This document shows positions 1-5,312 of a stretch of 5,368 nucleotides of DNA, in pieces (the stretch's first letter is position 1; each line of letters starts with the position of its first letter). The position numbers and the translations under genes were made by a program. The notes beneath the pieces are model-generated. The model did not search any database, had not been told where the DNA came from, and worked only from the letters and a program-made list of their open reading frames with translations. Origin of the DNA: Methanolinea sp. SDB (GTDB taxonomy: Archaea > Halobacteriota > Methanomicrobia > Methanomicrobiales > Methanospirillaceae); the NCBI GenBank assembly GCA_001412335.1, contig LKUF01000382.1, forward strand, positions 1-5,368, written 5' to 3'.

Positions 1-164
1 GGCCCGGTTACGACACGCCCTTCGGATAGCGCACCCAGGAACTGGGCCATTGCACACTGTATTCCTTTCTTCCTGGAAAAGCTGTTCAGGACAGCGATGA
101 GATCTTCCCCGTGATCTACCCTGACTGCAAACACCCTGCCGACACGGCCTTCTGCATAGTCCAT
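1..164 (-). CDS. PPC (DUF296, PD1-like) domain protein, N-terminal part, cut by the window edge
   Basis: The minus-strand frame opens with ATG at 164-162 and stays open for 54 codons to the window edge. The protein begins MDYAEGRVGRVFAVRVDHGE and continues with a helix, then KKGIQCA, QFLGAL and SEGRVVTG. This matches the start of the PPC/DUF296 domain (plant and prokaryote conserved, COG1661): a first strand of type GRVFxLRxxxGEDL, a helix that ends in a 'GI' turn, and a 'xGAL' strand. Prokaryotic members are small cytoplasmic proteins that form trimers and are annotated as DNA-binding by analogy with plant AT-hook proteins; their ligand is generally unknown. The start is supported by an AAGGAG-type ribosome binding site (171-180) about 7 bases upstream. 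The gene lies 75 bases downstream of the DUF2207 gene on the same strand and may be co-transcribed or use its own weak promoter. The C-terminal half is outside the window, so completeness cannot be judged. Confidence 0.8.
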   Translation of the reverse strand, partial: MDYAEGRVGRVFAVRVDHGEDLIAVLNSFSRKKGIQCAMAQFLGALSEGRVVTG

Positions 165-170
165 CTTCGC

Positions 171-211
171 CACTCCTTTCTGTAGATAGTTACCCGGGTG
201 AACCCATAAAT
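171..211 (-). promoter_or_regulatory. Possible TATA box and ribosome binding site for the PPC gene
   Basis: Read on the minus strand, GAAAGGAGTG (180-171) is a good Shine-Dalgarno sequence for the ATG at 164. An AT-rich ATTTAT (211-206) lies about 42-47 bases upstream of that ATG, which would give a leader of roughly 20 bases that still contains the ribosome binding site. Between them is the 8-bp palindrome ACCCGGGT (192-199). The ribosome binding site is convincing. The TATA call is weak, because the gene could equally be read through from the DUF2207 operon; no strong terminator is visible between them. Confidence 0.4.
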
Positions 212-239
212 CAATGGAAAAGGGGGGAGAACCAGGGAT

Positions 240-2057
240 TCATCGGCCGCCGACACCCCCGCCTCCGAATCCTCCGCCACCACCAAACGAGCCGCCCCCG
301 CCGCCGCCAAAACCTCCGCCGCCACTCGATGGCGCTGAAAAGAGCATTACCGGGGCAAACGTGGATGTCAGTCCAAGTGCCAGGCCTGCCTCGGGAAGAC
401 GGATGTCGAGTGCTTTTGTGGCCTTCACCACGTTCTCGCCGACTCCAAGCGCCGTGCCGAAGACCAGCCACTCTCCCCACATCGAGATATCTGAAGGGGC
501 ATACTGCCTGATAAGGGCAAGATCCGACAGGAAATATGCAAACGCGTCCCATTGCAGTTTTTCCTTGTAGGCGTCCCCCTTCCACTGACCAAACAGGGTC
601 GAGGGAAAGAGAACTGCGATCCCGGATTGCATGATCCCGACACCCCAGAATACTGCCGATGGAACGAGGAGAATACGAAGCGGTGCAAACAGGATTATCA
701 TCATCACCGATATGACACAGAAAGCAGCCCCCACAAACATCAGGGGAAGAATATTGTCGCGGCCATCAACGATGTAATCTGCGATCAACCTCGGGTCGGA
801 TCTCTGGGTGACACCTGACAGGGCCTTCTGGTAGCGGAGCATTACCGATTCTGCCGACTTATCGGTCTTTGCCCTGGTCGCAAGCATGCTCAGTTCATCC
901 GAGTCAACGACACCGTCGGTTCCCACCTGGCGGAGGAACACAAGGACACGTTCCTCGTATGGATCATCGGAATGGTCCCGGATTATCCGTATCTTCACTG
1001 ATTTTCCTTCCGGTTTCTCGATGATCTCGACAATCTTTTTCCGGTGCATGTCAAGGAGTGTCGCGTAGTAACCGTCCTGATCGTAGACTGTCGCGTCGCC
1101 CTTGAAGAGGAGGTTGACCTGCCAGGGTTTCATCTCTGGATCCGGGATGAAACTGAGATATTTTGGAATTGTGAACGGTTTCTCGCGGCCGTACCTGCGG
1201 TAGACTGCTAGGAACAAAAACGGCGTGAGTATGACCATGGCCGCCCCGAGAAGATAGAGAATCCACGCTGAATAGAGGGGCACGATATGATACCAGGGAT
1301 TCGCAGCCCGGGTCTTTCCTGCAACATCGGAAACGTACGCGGGGAACCCGTCCAGTTCCTGGAGAGCGTCCATTGAGAGGAGGAGTTCAAGCCCCATGAT
1401 CTCGTCTGCTGCAAGCCTCCCACTGATGACGTAGTTCCCACCGGTTCTATCGACACGCAGGCCGGGCGGGTGAGGGTATATCTCGGCAACAGAGTTTTCC
1501 GGGTAGGTGATGGAAAGGTCCCGGTACGGGACGTGCTCGTTCACCAGCCGTATGTTCAGGTGGGCATACTCATCATCGTATTCCACAGGGGGATGCAGGT
1601 CATACCGGTAGGTGACCGTGTAGGTTCCTGCCTGGAAATACGCGGGATTATAGATCCCGACCTCGCTCTTCTCAGCCGTTCCTGCGATGAAATTCACGTA
1701 GCCCGGGTTGTCTCCATCCACCAGGGTCACTTCCCCGCGATAATCCACGACATAGCCAACGACCCCGTCCGGAGCGTCCATTTCCACAAATTCGATGTAG
1801 GGGCTCTGGAGGGGGGAGAGAGAGAGGTCGTCCTGCCAGTAACGGTAGAGCATGCGATACCGGCCCGATGATTTCACCTCGTAGGTATATGTCTCCGTCA
1901 ACGAGCCGTCGGCAAAAAATTCCGCCTCATAGTTGTCGATGACGAGATCGCCTTCCATCAGGGATCCAACCATCGACATGAAGAGTATCGAGACTATGCC
2001 GATAGCAAGGGTTGCGATGACCAGTATTGCAAGCTGCTTCTTTTCGTCCACGAGCAT
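240..2057 (-). CDS. DUF2207 family membrane protein with glycine-rich C-terminal tail
   Basis: This 605-residue protein has the DUF2207 layout. There is a lysine-containing N-terminus, a membrane segment at about 9-31, a large beta-rich domain outside the membrane at about 32-260, a second segment at about 262-286 followed by YRRYGREK (positive-inside), a cytoplasmic region at about 287-435, a tight membrane hairpin at about 436-458 and 461-484, and a cytoplasmic tail. The tail holds the family-like motif WDAFAYFLSD (503-512), then EWLVFGTALGVG (529-540), and ends in an almost pure glycine/phenylalanine stretch (579-605). The molecular function is unknown; DUF2207 genes often sit beside lemA, as here, where lemA ends 6 bases upstream. 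Start choice: AAGGGA touches the ATG at 2057, which is unusually close, while a GTG at codon 3 (2051-2049) has a better spacing of 6 bases, so the true start may be two residues shorter. The family call is confident; the role is unknown. Confidence 0.88.
   Translation of the reverse strand: MLVDEKKQLAILVIATLAIGIVSILFMSMVGSLMEGDLVIDNYEAEFFADGSLTETYTYEVKSSGRYRMLYRYWQDDLSLSPLQSPYIEFVEMDAPDGVVGYVVDYRGEVTLVDGDNPGYVNFIAGTAEKSEVGIYNPAYFQAGTYTVTYRYDLHPPVEYDDEYAHLNIRLVNEHVPYRDLSITYPENSVAEIYPHPPGLRVDRTGGNYVISGRLAADEIMGLELLLSMDALQELDGFPAYVSDVAGKTRAANPWYHIVPLYSAWILYLLGAAMVILTPFLFLAVYRRYGREKPFTIPKYLSFIPDPEMKPWQVNLLFKGDATVYDQDGYYATLLDMHRKKIVEIIEKPEGKSVKIRIIRDHSDDPYEERVLVFLRQVGTDGVVDSDELSMLATRAKTDKSAESVMLRYQKALSGVTQRSDPRLIADYIVDGRDNILPLMFVGAAFCVISVMMIILFAPLRILLVPSAVFWGVGIMQSGIAVLFPSTLFGQWKGDAYKEKLQWDAFAYFLSDLALIRQYAPSDISMWGEWLVFGTALGVGENVVKATKALDIRLPEAGLALGLTSTFAPVMLFSAPSSGGGGFGGGGGGSFGGGGGFGGGGVGGR
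243..323 (-). repeat. Low-complexity glycine-codon tract encoding the DUF2207 tail
   Basis: The last 27 codons of the DUF2207 gene (residues 579-605) are nearly all glycine, broken by Phe (583, 591, 597), Ser 590, Val 602 and a terminal Arg. On the plus strand this reads as a run of CCGCC/CCACC units. Such Gly-rich ends are common in DUF2207 and TPM-domain membrane proteins, so the tract is a family feature more than an accident. The near-repeat DNA is prone to length change by slippage, so tail length could vary between strains. Confidence 0.8.
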
Positions 2058-2063
2058 TCCCTT

Positions 2064-2636
2064 TTAAAACTCGATCTTTGGCGGGGTGCTGATTGCCTCC
2101 TCGAATTCGAGGTACGTGAGCTTGGAAAGCCCCATGATTCGGGCAACGAAGTTGGAGGGGATGACATCGCAGAGCGTGTTGAACTGCTGGCTTATGTTGT
2201 TGTACGTGTAGCGCTGCCTGGCAATCTCATCTTCCACACCCCTGACTGCATCCATGAGGTTCATTACGGTGGTATTGGTCTTGAGGTCGGGGTAGGCCTC
2301 TGCGACAGCAAAAAGCCTCCCAAGAATTGACCTTGACTCCTTCTCGATCTCATTCAGGTCTCCCGGGCCTGCAGAACCGACACTTGCCCGCATTGCAGTA
2401 ACTTTTTCAAAGGTCTCCTTCTCGAATTTCGCGTAGCTCTTCACGGATCCAAGCAGCTGGTCTATCATGTCCAGCCGTTTCTTCATGGCCACCCTGATCT
2501 GTCCCAGGGCTGCTTCGGAGGCGTTCTTCAGGCTGTAGAACCGGTTGTATATTCCCACAAAGTACAGGACAAGTCCGACGAGGACAAGGACCAGAATGCC
2601 CCCAACTATCCAGGGTAAGAGATCTCCCAATGCCAT
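2064..2636 (-). CDS. lemA: LemA family membrane protein
   Basis: The 190-residue product has the usual LemA size and order. It has one N-terminal membrane segment (about 9-29) with a very short outside end, then FYSLKNASEAALGQIRVAMK (33-52), where family members show NxxxxAxxxIxVxLKRR. A long helical coiled region follows, then the signature AYPDLKTN (114-121), a helix EDEIARQRYTYNN (135-147) and the 'FPSN'-like IPSNFVARI (159-167), ending in KIEF. LemA proteins are anchored with a helical bundle in the cytoplasm; their biochemical role is not established, though they recur beside DUF2207 or TPM-domain genes. Here the DUF2207 gene starts 6 bases after the lemA stop, so the two are almost surely co-transcribed. 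No Shine-Dalgarno sequence precedes the ATG, which fits a short-leader or leaderless archaeal transcript. Confidence 0.93.
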   Translation of the reverse strand: MALGDLLPWIVGGILVLVLVGLVLYFVGIYNRFYSLKNASEAALGQIRVAMKKRLDMIDQLLGSVKSYAKFEKETFEKVTAMRASVGSAGPGDLNEIEKESRSILGRLFAVAEAYPDLKTNTTVMNLMDAVRGVEDEIARQRYTYNNISQQFNTLCDVIPSNFVARIMGLSKLTYLEFEEAISTPPKIEF

Positions 2637-2667
2637 ATGTATCTATCATAGAGATGATCTGATTTCT

Positions 2668-2673
2668 CTTTAA
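2668..2673 (-). promoter_or_regulatory. Candidate TATA element for the lemA-DUF2207 operon
   Basis: On the minus strand TTAAAG (2673-2668) sits 37 bases before the lemA ATG, which would place transcription start about 8 bases before it and explain the missing Shine-Dalgarno site. The element is a poor TATA match and has no A-rich BRE in front. The palindromic TTTAAA at 2759-2764 is a stronger core but would give a leader of about 100 bases. Which one is used cannot be decided from sequence. Confidence 0.25.
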
Positions 2674-2695
2674 CCCAGCGGGTATCTGGAAAACC

Positions 2696-2718
2696 GGATC
2701 AGGAGATCCAGCTGATCC
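2696..2718. other. 7-bp perfect inverted repeat (hairpin or operator) upstream of lemA
   Basis: GGATCAG (2696-2702) pairs perfectly with CTGATCC (2712-2718) around a 9-base loop. Inside the loop GATCC (2705-2709) can pair with GGATC (2696-2700), giving a competing smaller stem. It lies 60-82 bases before the lemA start. If the distal TTTAAA promoter is used it is in the 5' leader; if the proximal one is used it is a candidate operator. No T-tract follows it on either strand, so it is not an obvious terminator. Confidence 0.4.
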
Positions 2719-2758
2719 TGCCTGTGGCGATAACAAGACATTCAGAGAGCAGAAAAGG

Positions 2759-2764
2759 TTTAAA
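2759..2764. promoter_or_regulatory. TTTAAA core with a plus-strand A-rich BRE-like flank
   Basis: The palindrome TTTAAA at 2759-2764 could act in either direction. On the plus strand it is preceded by GAAAAGG, which resembles the purine-rich BRE seen before methanogen TATA boxes, but no plus-strand gene follows: only a 19-codon frame at 2771-2827, and then the antisense side of the SelB-like gene. On the minus strand it would serve lemA with a leader of about 100 bases. Confidence 0.3.
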
Positions 2765-2827
2765 TTGCCAATGTCTGTTCCGTTTTTTTGTTCATTCCGT
2801 GAATCAAGATGTGACACAGACCTATAA

Positions 2828-2840
2828 TTTTTGAAAAAAT
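2828..2840 (-). terminator. T-tract terminator after the SelB-like gene
   Basis: On the minus strand ATTTTTTC (2840-2833) comes 29 bases after the TAA of the SelB-like gene (stop at 2871-2869). Archaeal RNA polymerase terminates on T-runs of this kind without needing a hairpin. The opposite strand also carries a T5 run (2828-2832), so the site is nearly symmetric. Confidence 0.5.
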
Positions 2841-2868
2841 GATACTCGGAGAGGAACGGAATAGATCT

Positions 2869-3840
2869 TTACGATACCTGCATGTGCCCCACGACACGCA
2901 GTTTTCCGCCCTCAAGGTAATGGAGAAGCACCCGTGACCCGGGATAAAACACGAGCTCCTTATCGGTTCTGAGGGTCAGTTCCGGTCTTCTCCAGTCGCC
3001 GGCATTATCGACGAAAGCCAGGCGCGCCGGGAGAAACTGCAGCCAGTGACCGATGTAGATGACCATCCCCTCCTTTAATGGCGATGGCCAGTATTTGATC
3101 AGTTCAGCCCGGCCATTGATGGCATTCGAGGATGTCAGTTCGGGGTCCGATGAGAGTACATAGCCGCGGTCAAGGTCCTCTATCTCGATCCCCTTCAGGG
3201 CAAGGCCTACACGTTCACCCCTGCATGCCATATCGGCATCGTCGTCATGGACCTGTATCGATCGAACCTGTGCCGAATTTCCTGTCGGGTGGACCCGAAG
3301 TGTTTCATGCTTCCGGATACATCCCCGGGCCACACCACCGAGGACGACCGTTCCGATGCCCTTCACGTTGAAGAAATGGTCGATGGGAACAGAACCCGGG
3401 ATGACCTTTTCCGTTCTGGGTGATTTGGACCTGGTCTTCTCTGCCTCTTCAAGAAACATCTCCCGGATCCTGCCCATCTCCTCGTCCATGACCAGGTAGC
3501 GTTCCGCAACAGTACCCCTGATAAGAGGTTCCAGTTCTTCGGCGGAGATATAATTCCGGAGAATGATGACACCCTCAGTAACTCCGGCCAGGTCAAGCAT
3601 CAGGAGACACTCCCCAAACGTCGGATCCAGGGCATCCACGACAAGGATTACCTGGTCAGCCATGGAGACGGCGAAGAAGAGTGACGACAGCTTTTCCGGG
3701 TACCTGCCCGGTTCGATGAAGGTCACCGTCACATCGTCCCGCTTCAGGTTATAGAACGTGATATCAGAGCTTGTTCCCGCTTTTCCAAGGTCTTTCGCAT
3801 ATCCCGGAGGAGCGATGACAGCCACATTCAGGTTCGGCAT
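2869..3840 (-). CDS. Archaeal SelB-like translation factor (aSelBL type) with degenerate GTPase domain
   Basis: The 323-residue protein has the fold order of SelB/EF-Tu-type factors. Residues 1-135 align with a G domain: ADQVILVVDALDPTFGE (61-77) is the typical strand after G3. Residues about 150-232 are a clear EF-Tu domain II, with FFNVKGIGTVVLGGVARG (156-173) and GERVGLALKGIEIEDLDRGY (208-227). Residues about 235-323 match domain III. The nucleotide motifs are broken: the P-loop position reads PPGYAKDLGKAGTSSD (11-26), G3 is EPGRYPE (43-49) instead of DxPGH, and G4 is LRNYIS (94-99) instead of NKxD. It also lacks the C-terminal winged-helix region that lets true SelB read selenocysteine mRNA signals. 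This combination fits the described archaeal SelB-like family, whose role is unknown and which is not tied to selenocysteine use. A TATA box at 3874-3879 and no Shine-Dalgarno site suggest a separate short-leader transcript. Confidence 0.85.
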   Translation of the reverse strand: MPNLNVAVIAPPGYAKDLGKAGTSSDITFYNLKRDDVTVTFIEPGRYPEKLSSLFFAVSMADQVILVVDALDPTFGECLLMLDLAGVTEGVIILRNYISAEELEPLIRGTVAERYLVMDEEMGRIREMFLEEAEKTRSKSPRTEKVIPGSVPIDHFFNVKGIGTVVLGGVARGCIRKHETLRVHPTGNSAQVRSIQVHDDDADMACRGERVGLALKGIEIEDLDRGYVLSSDPELTSSNAINGRAELIKYWPSPLKEGMVIYIGHWLQFLPARLAFVDNAGDWRRPELTLRTDKELVFYPGSRVLLHYLEGGKLRVVGHMQVS

Positions 3841-3850
3841 ACAGATCTGT
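3841..3850. repeat. 10-bp perfect palindrome touching the SelB-like start codon
   Basis: ACAGATCTGT is its own reverse complement and ends exactly at the base before the ATG (3840). With the TATA box at 3874-3879, transcription would start at about 3851, so the palindrome would occupy nearly the whole leader. It could be an operator at the start site, or chance; a 10-bp palindrome is not rare in a window this size. Confidence 0.5.
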
Positions 3851-3873
3851 TTGTGCCTGTTGAAATATCAGGG

Positions 3874-3879
3874 TTTATA
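3874..3879 (-). promoter_or_regulatory. TATA box of the SelB-like gene
   Basis: TATAAA on the minus strand, inside an AT-rich stretch, begins 39 bases upstream of the ATG. Archaeal start sites lie about 25 bases downstream of the box centre, which predicts a leader of about 10 bases and agrees with the absence of a Shine-Dalgarno site. No clear A-rich BRE precedes it. Confidence 0.5.
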
Positions 3880-3889
3880 CAGAACAGCT

Positions 3890-3911
3890 GGAAAAGAACA
3901 GGAAAGCCTGT
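3890..3911 (-). terminator. Small hairpin plus pyrimidine tract after the desulfidase-transferase gene
   Basis: On the minus strand ACAGG-CTTT-CCTGT (3911-3898) forms a 5-bp stem with a 4-base loop, followed directly by TCTTTTC (3897-3891). It begins about 15 bases after the TGA of the upstream gene and before the SelB-like TATA box, where a terminator separating two transcription units would be expected. The stem is short and the T-run is interrupted, so termination may be partial. Confidence 0.4.
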
Positions 3912-3925
3912 CCCCCCGATGACCA

Positions 3926-4768
3926 TCACGCGCCCGGGGCTTTGAGTGCTCTCAGCAGATCCATCTCGCCTGTGACAACCGACGATGACTGTTCAAGCAT
4001 CAGGTTTACCCGTTCCTTGTTCCCGGCCATGCGGAAATCGGTCCTGATTGCATATACCGGCTTTCCCCGTGAATATGCATACCCCATCTCCCACGACGTT
4101 CCGGAATCCGCATCGGCACCGTCGATGACCGCAACGACCGCATCGGCAGTCTCAAGAGCCTGGAGATGCGTCCTGAATATTCGACCGTGCTCATCGAGAT
4201 CGCGGTGATGGGTGTCATCGCCAACCTCCTGGGGAAGATAGACATCGAAAAAATACGATCTCAAAAGCTCGAACAGCGAGATGTTATAGAGTTTTTCTGC
4301 GCGTGAAAAGAGCGGCGCTGCGAGGTAGATCCGGAACCTGGAAAAATCCCCCACATCGATCGCAGGTATACCCATGAACCGTGAGAGAAAGACCCCACGT
4401 CCCGGTATTTTTGGAGGTTCCCCTTTCCTGCTTCCGAAATATGTCATATCCACCCCGCAGGTGGGGGAAGAGTTCACTCCGACAATGCAGAGGGGCGGGC
4501 CCCTCGCCCGGGTAATCTCCAGGACCTCGGCTTCGAGATCATCGAGAAGCGATACAAAATCAGGGGTGTCAAGCCTCTCCAGGTAGGTTCCCGGTTCGCG
4601 ATCCGACCCAAGATACAGGGTTTCCGGGCAGGGAAGTGGCACGATCTCGATTCCGAATCTCTCGCAGCGCTCGATTGCCCCGGAAAATAATTTCAGGTCA
4701 GACTCCGTGGTAATCCCCCGCGCCCTCAAGTCGGGGTTCCGGATACAGGGGCACATTAACACGTACAT
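3926..4768 (-). CDS. TudS-related putative desulfidase fused to a nucleoside 2-deoxyribosyltransferase-like domain
   Basis: The 280-residue protein has two domains. Residues 1-140 resemble TudS-related (DUF523-like, CD3072-type) proteins: CPCIRNP (6-12), PCPETLYLGSDREP (46-59) and GVNSSPTCGV (97-106). These put C6 or C8, C47 and C104 in the three places where TudS enzymes hold a [4Fe-4S] cluster that strips sulfur from thiouracil. Residues 145-280 match PF05014: RIYLAAPLF (146-154), ETADAVVAVIDG (206-217), then DSGTSWEMGYA (221-231), with D221 and E227 spaced like the catalytic Asp and nucleophilic Glu of known transferases. The position eight before D209, usually Asp, is H201. A possible job is release and desulfuration of thiolated bases from nucleosides; this is inference. 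It starts 31 bp from the divergent tsr3. ATG 4768 is chosen because the next ATG (codon 5) would only shorten the protein slightly; there is no Shine-Dalgarno site. Confidence 0.78.
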   Translation of the reverse strand: MYVLMCPCIRNPDLRARGITTESDLKLFSGAIERCERFGIEIVPLPCPETLYLGSDREPGTYLERLDTPDFVSLLDDLEAEVLEITRARGPPLCIVGVNSSPTCGVDMTYFGSRKGEPPKIPGRGVFLSRFMGIPAIDVGDFSRFRIYLAAPLFSRAEKLYNISLFELLRSYFFDVYLPQEVGDDTHHRDLDEHGRIFRTHLQALETADAVVAVIDGADADSGTSWEMGYAYSRGKPVYAIRTDFRMAGNKERVNLMLEQSSSVVTGEMDLLRALKAPGA

Positions 4769-4799
4769 TCTATAAAATATGGATGCTCACAGGTGATAG
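4769..4799. promoter_or_regulatory. 31-bp divergent intergenic region with tsr3 TATA box and ribosome binding site
   Basis: TATAAAATA (4771-4779, plus) begins 29 bases before the tsr3 ATG, the distance expected for a leaderless archaeal transcript. A good Shine-Dalgarno sequence, AGGTGAT (4791-4797), is also present just 2 bases before the ATG, complementary to the archaeal 16S 3' end. Both cannot be used in one transcript unless the start lies a little upstream. The TATA box begins only 2 bases from the start codon of the minus-strand gene, so the promoter of that gene must lie inside the 5' end of tsr3, where no strong box is visible. Confidence 0.6.
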
Positions 4800-5291
4800 A
4801 TGATACCACTGTATGCCTACCGGGACAACAGCTGCGATCCCAAAAAGTGTACCGTGAAACGGATGGAGCGGTCAGGCCTGGTAAAGATCGTGACGAAACT
4901 TTCATTTATTCCACGAAATACCATTCTCCTCGACCCCACGGCTGAACAGGCACTATCGCCGGCTGACGGCCACGCACGATCGATAACTGTCCTGGACTGT
5001 TCCTGGGAAGTGCTCGACACCAATCTCGTCAGGGGTCACCGGAGGCGCCGTGCACTACCGTTCCTGGTGGCGGCAAACCCGGTCAATTTCGGCAGACCGT
5101 GGAGACTCACATCAGTGGAAGCATTCGCAGCCGCACTCTTCATTCTCGGAGAAGTATCACAGGCAAAGATCGTTCTTGAATCCAGTCCATGGGGCATACG
5201 CTTCCTCGAGTTGAACGAGGAACCTCTTGAACTCTACCGGAATGCCACCGACAGCAGCGAGATCATCGAGATCCAGAACACGTATCTGTGA
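4800..5291 (+). CDS. tsr3: Tsr3, 16S rRNA aminocarboxypropyltransferase (DUF367)
   Basis: The 163-residue protein is a complete Tsr3. Family enzymes transfer the 3-amino-3-carboxypropyl group of S-adenosylmethionine onto a hypermodified uridine or N1-methylpseudouridine in helix 31 of small-subunit rRNA, near the ribosomal P site, late in subunit assembly. The N-terminal RLI-like segment has CDPKKCT (12-18). The core shows ILLDPTAEQALSP (42-54), LDCSW (65-69), and the highly conserved block ALPFLVAANPVNFGRPW (85-101) plus TSVEAFAAAL (104-113), which form the SAM and substrate site. WGIRFLELN (131-139) closes the family domain, and the last 20 residues are a variable tail. Length is typical for archaea. 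The start is supported by AGGTGAT just upstream and by the fit of LYAYRDNSCDPKKC to the family N-terminus. It is the only plus-strand gene here and is divergent from the fusion gene. Confidence 0.95.
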   Translation: MIPLYAYRDNSCDPKKCTVKRMERSGLVKIVTKLSFIPRNTILLDPTAEQALSPADGHARSITVLDCSWEVLDTNLVRGHRRRRALPFLVAANPVNFGRPWRLTSVEAFAAALFILGEVSQAKIVLESSPWGIRFLELNEEPLELYRNATDSSEIIEIQNTYL

Positions 5292-5312
5292 TTGTCCTAT
5301 TGAAGGCGCTAC

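Noticed and set aside
21..30. TTCGGATAGC present at both ends of the window (21-30 and 5339-5348)
   Set aside because: The left copy is ordinary PPC coding sequence, the match is only 10 bases, and there is no mobile-element gene; chance is the likely explanation.
214..570. Plus-strand open frame encoding a proline-rich protein
   Set aside because: It is the reverse complement of the glycine-codon tail of the DUF2207 gene; the Pro-rich start is GGN codons read backwards, and the rest resembles no family.
1470..1871. 133-codon plus-strand open frame inside the DUF2207 gene
   Set aside because: It lies entirely antisense to a well-supported coding region and shows no recognisable domain or promoter.
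2407..2817. 136-codon minus-strand frame spanning the lemA upstream region
   Set aside because: It overlaps lemA in another frame and its composition is not protein-like; the LemA match is unambiguous.
2771..2827. 19-codon plus-strand frame after the TTTAAA element
   Set aside because: No ribosome binding site, no family, and too short to support as a gene.
2869..3840. Annotation as a true selenocysteine factor SelB, or as EF-Tu/EF1A
   Set aside because: The P-loop, DxPG and NKxD motifs are missing and there is no C-terminal winged-helix extension, so selenocysteine delivery cannot be claimed.
3926..4768. Annotation simply as a nucleoside 2-deoxyribosyltransferase
   Set aside because: It ignores the N-terminal half with three TudS-like Cys motifs, and the transferase-like half has His at a usual catalytic Asp, so the activity is uncertain.
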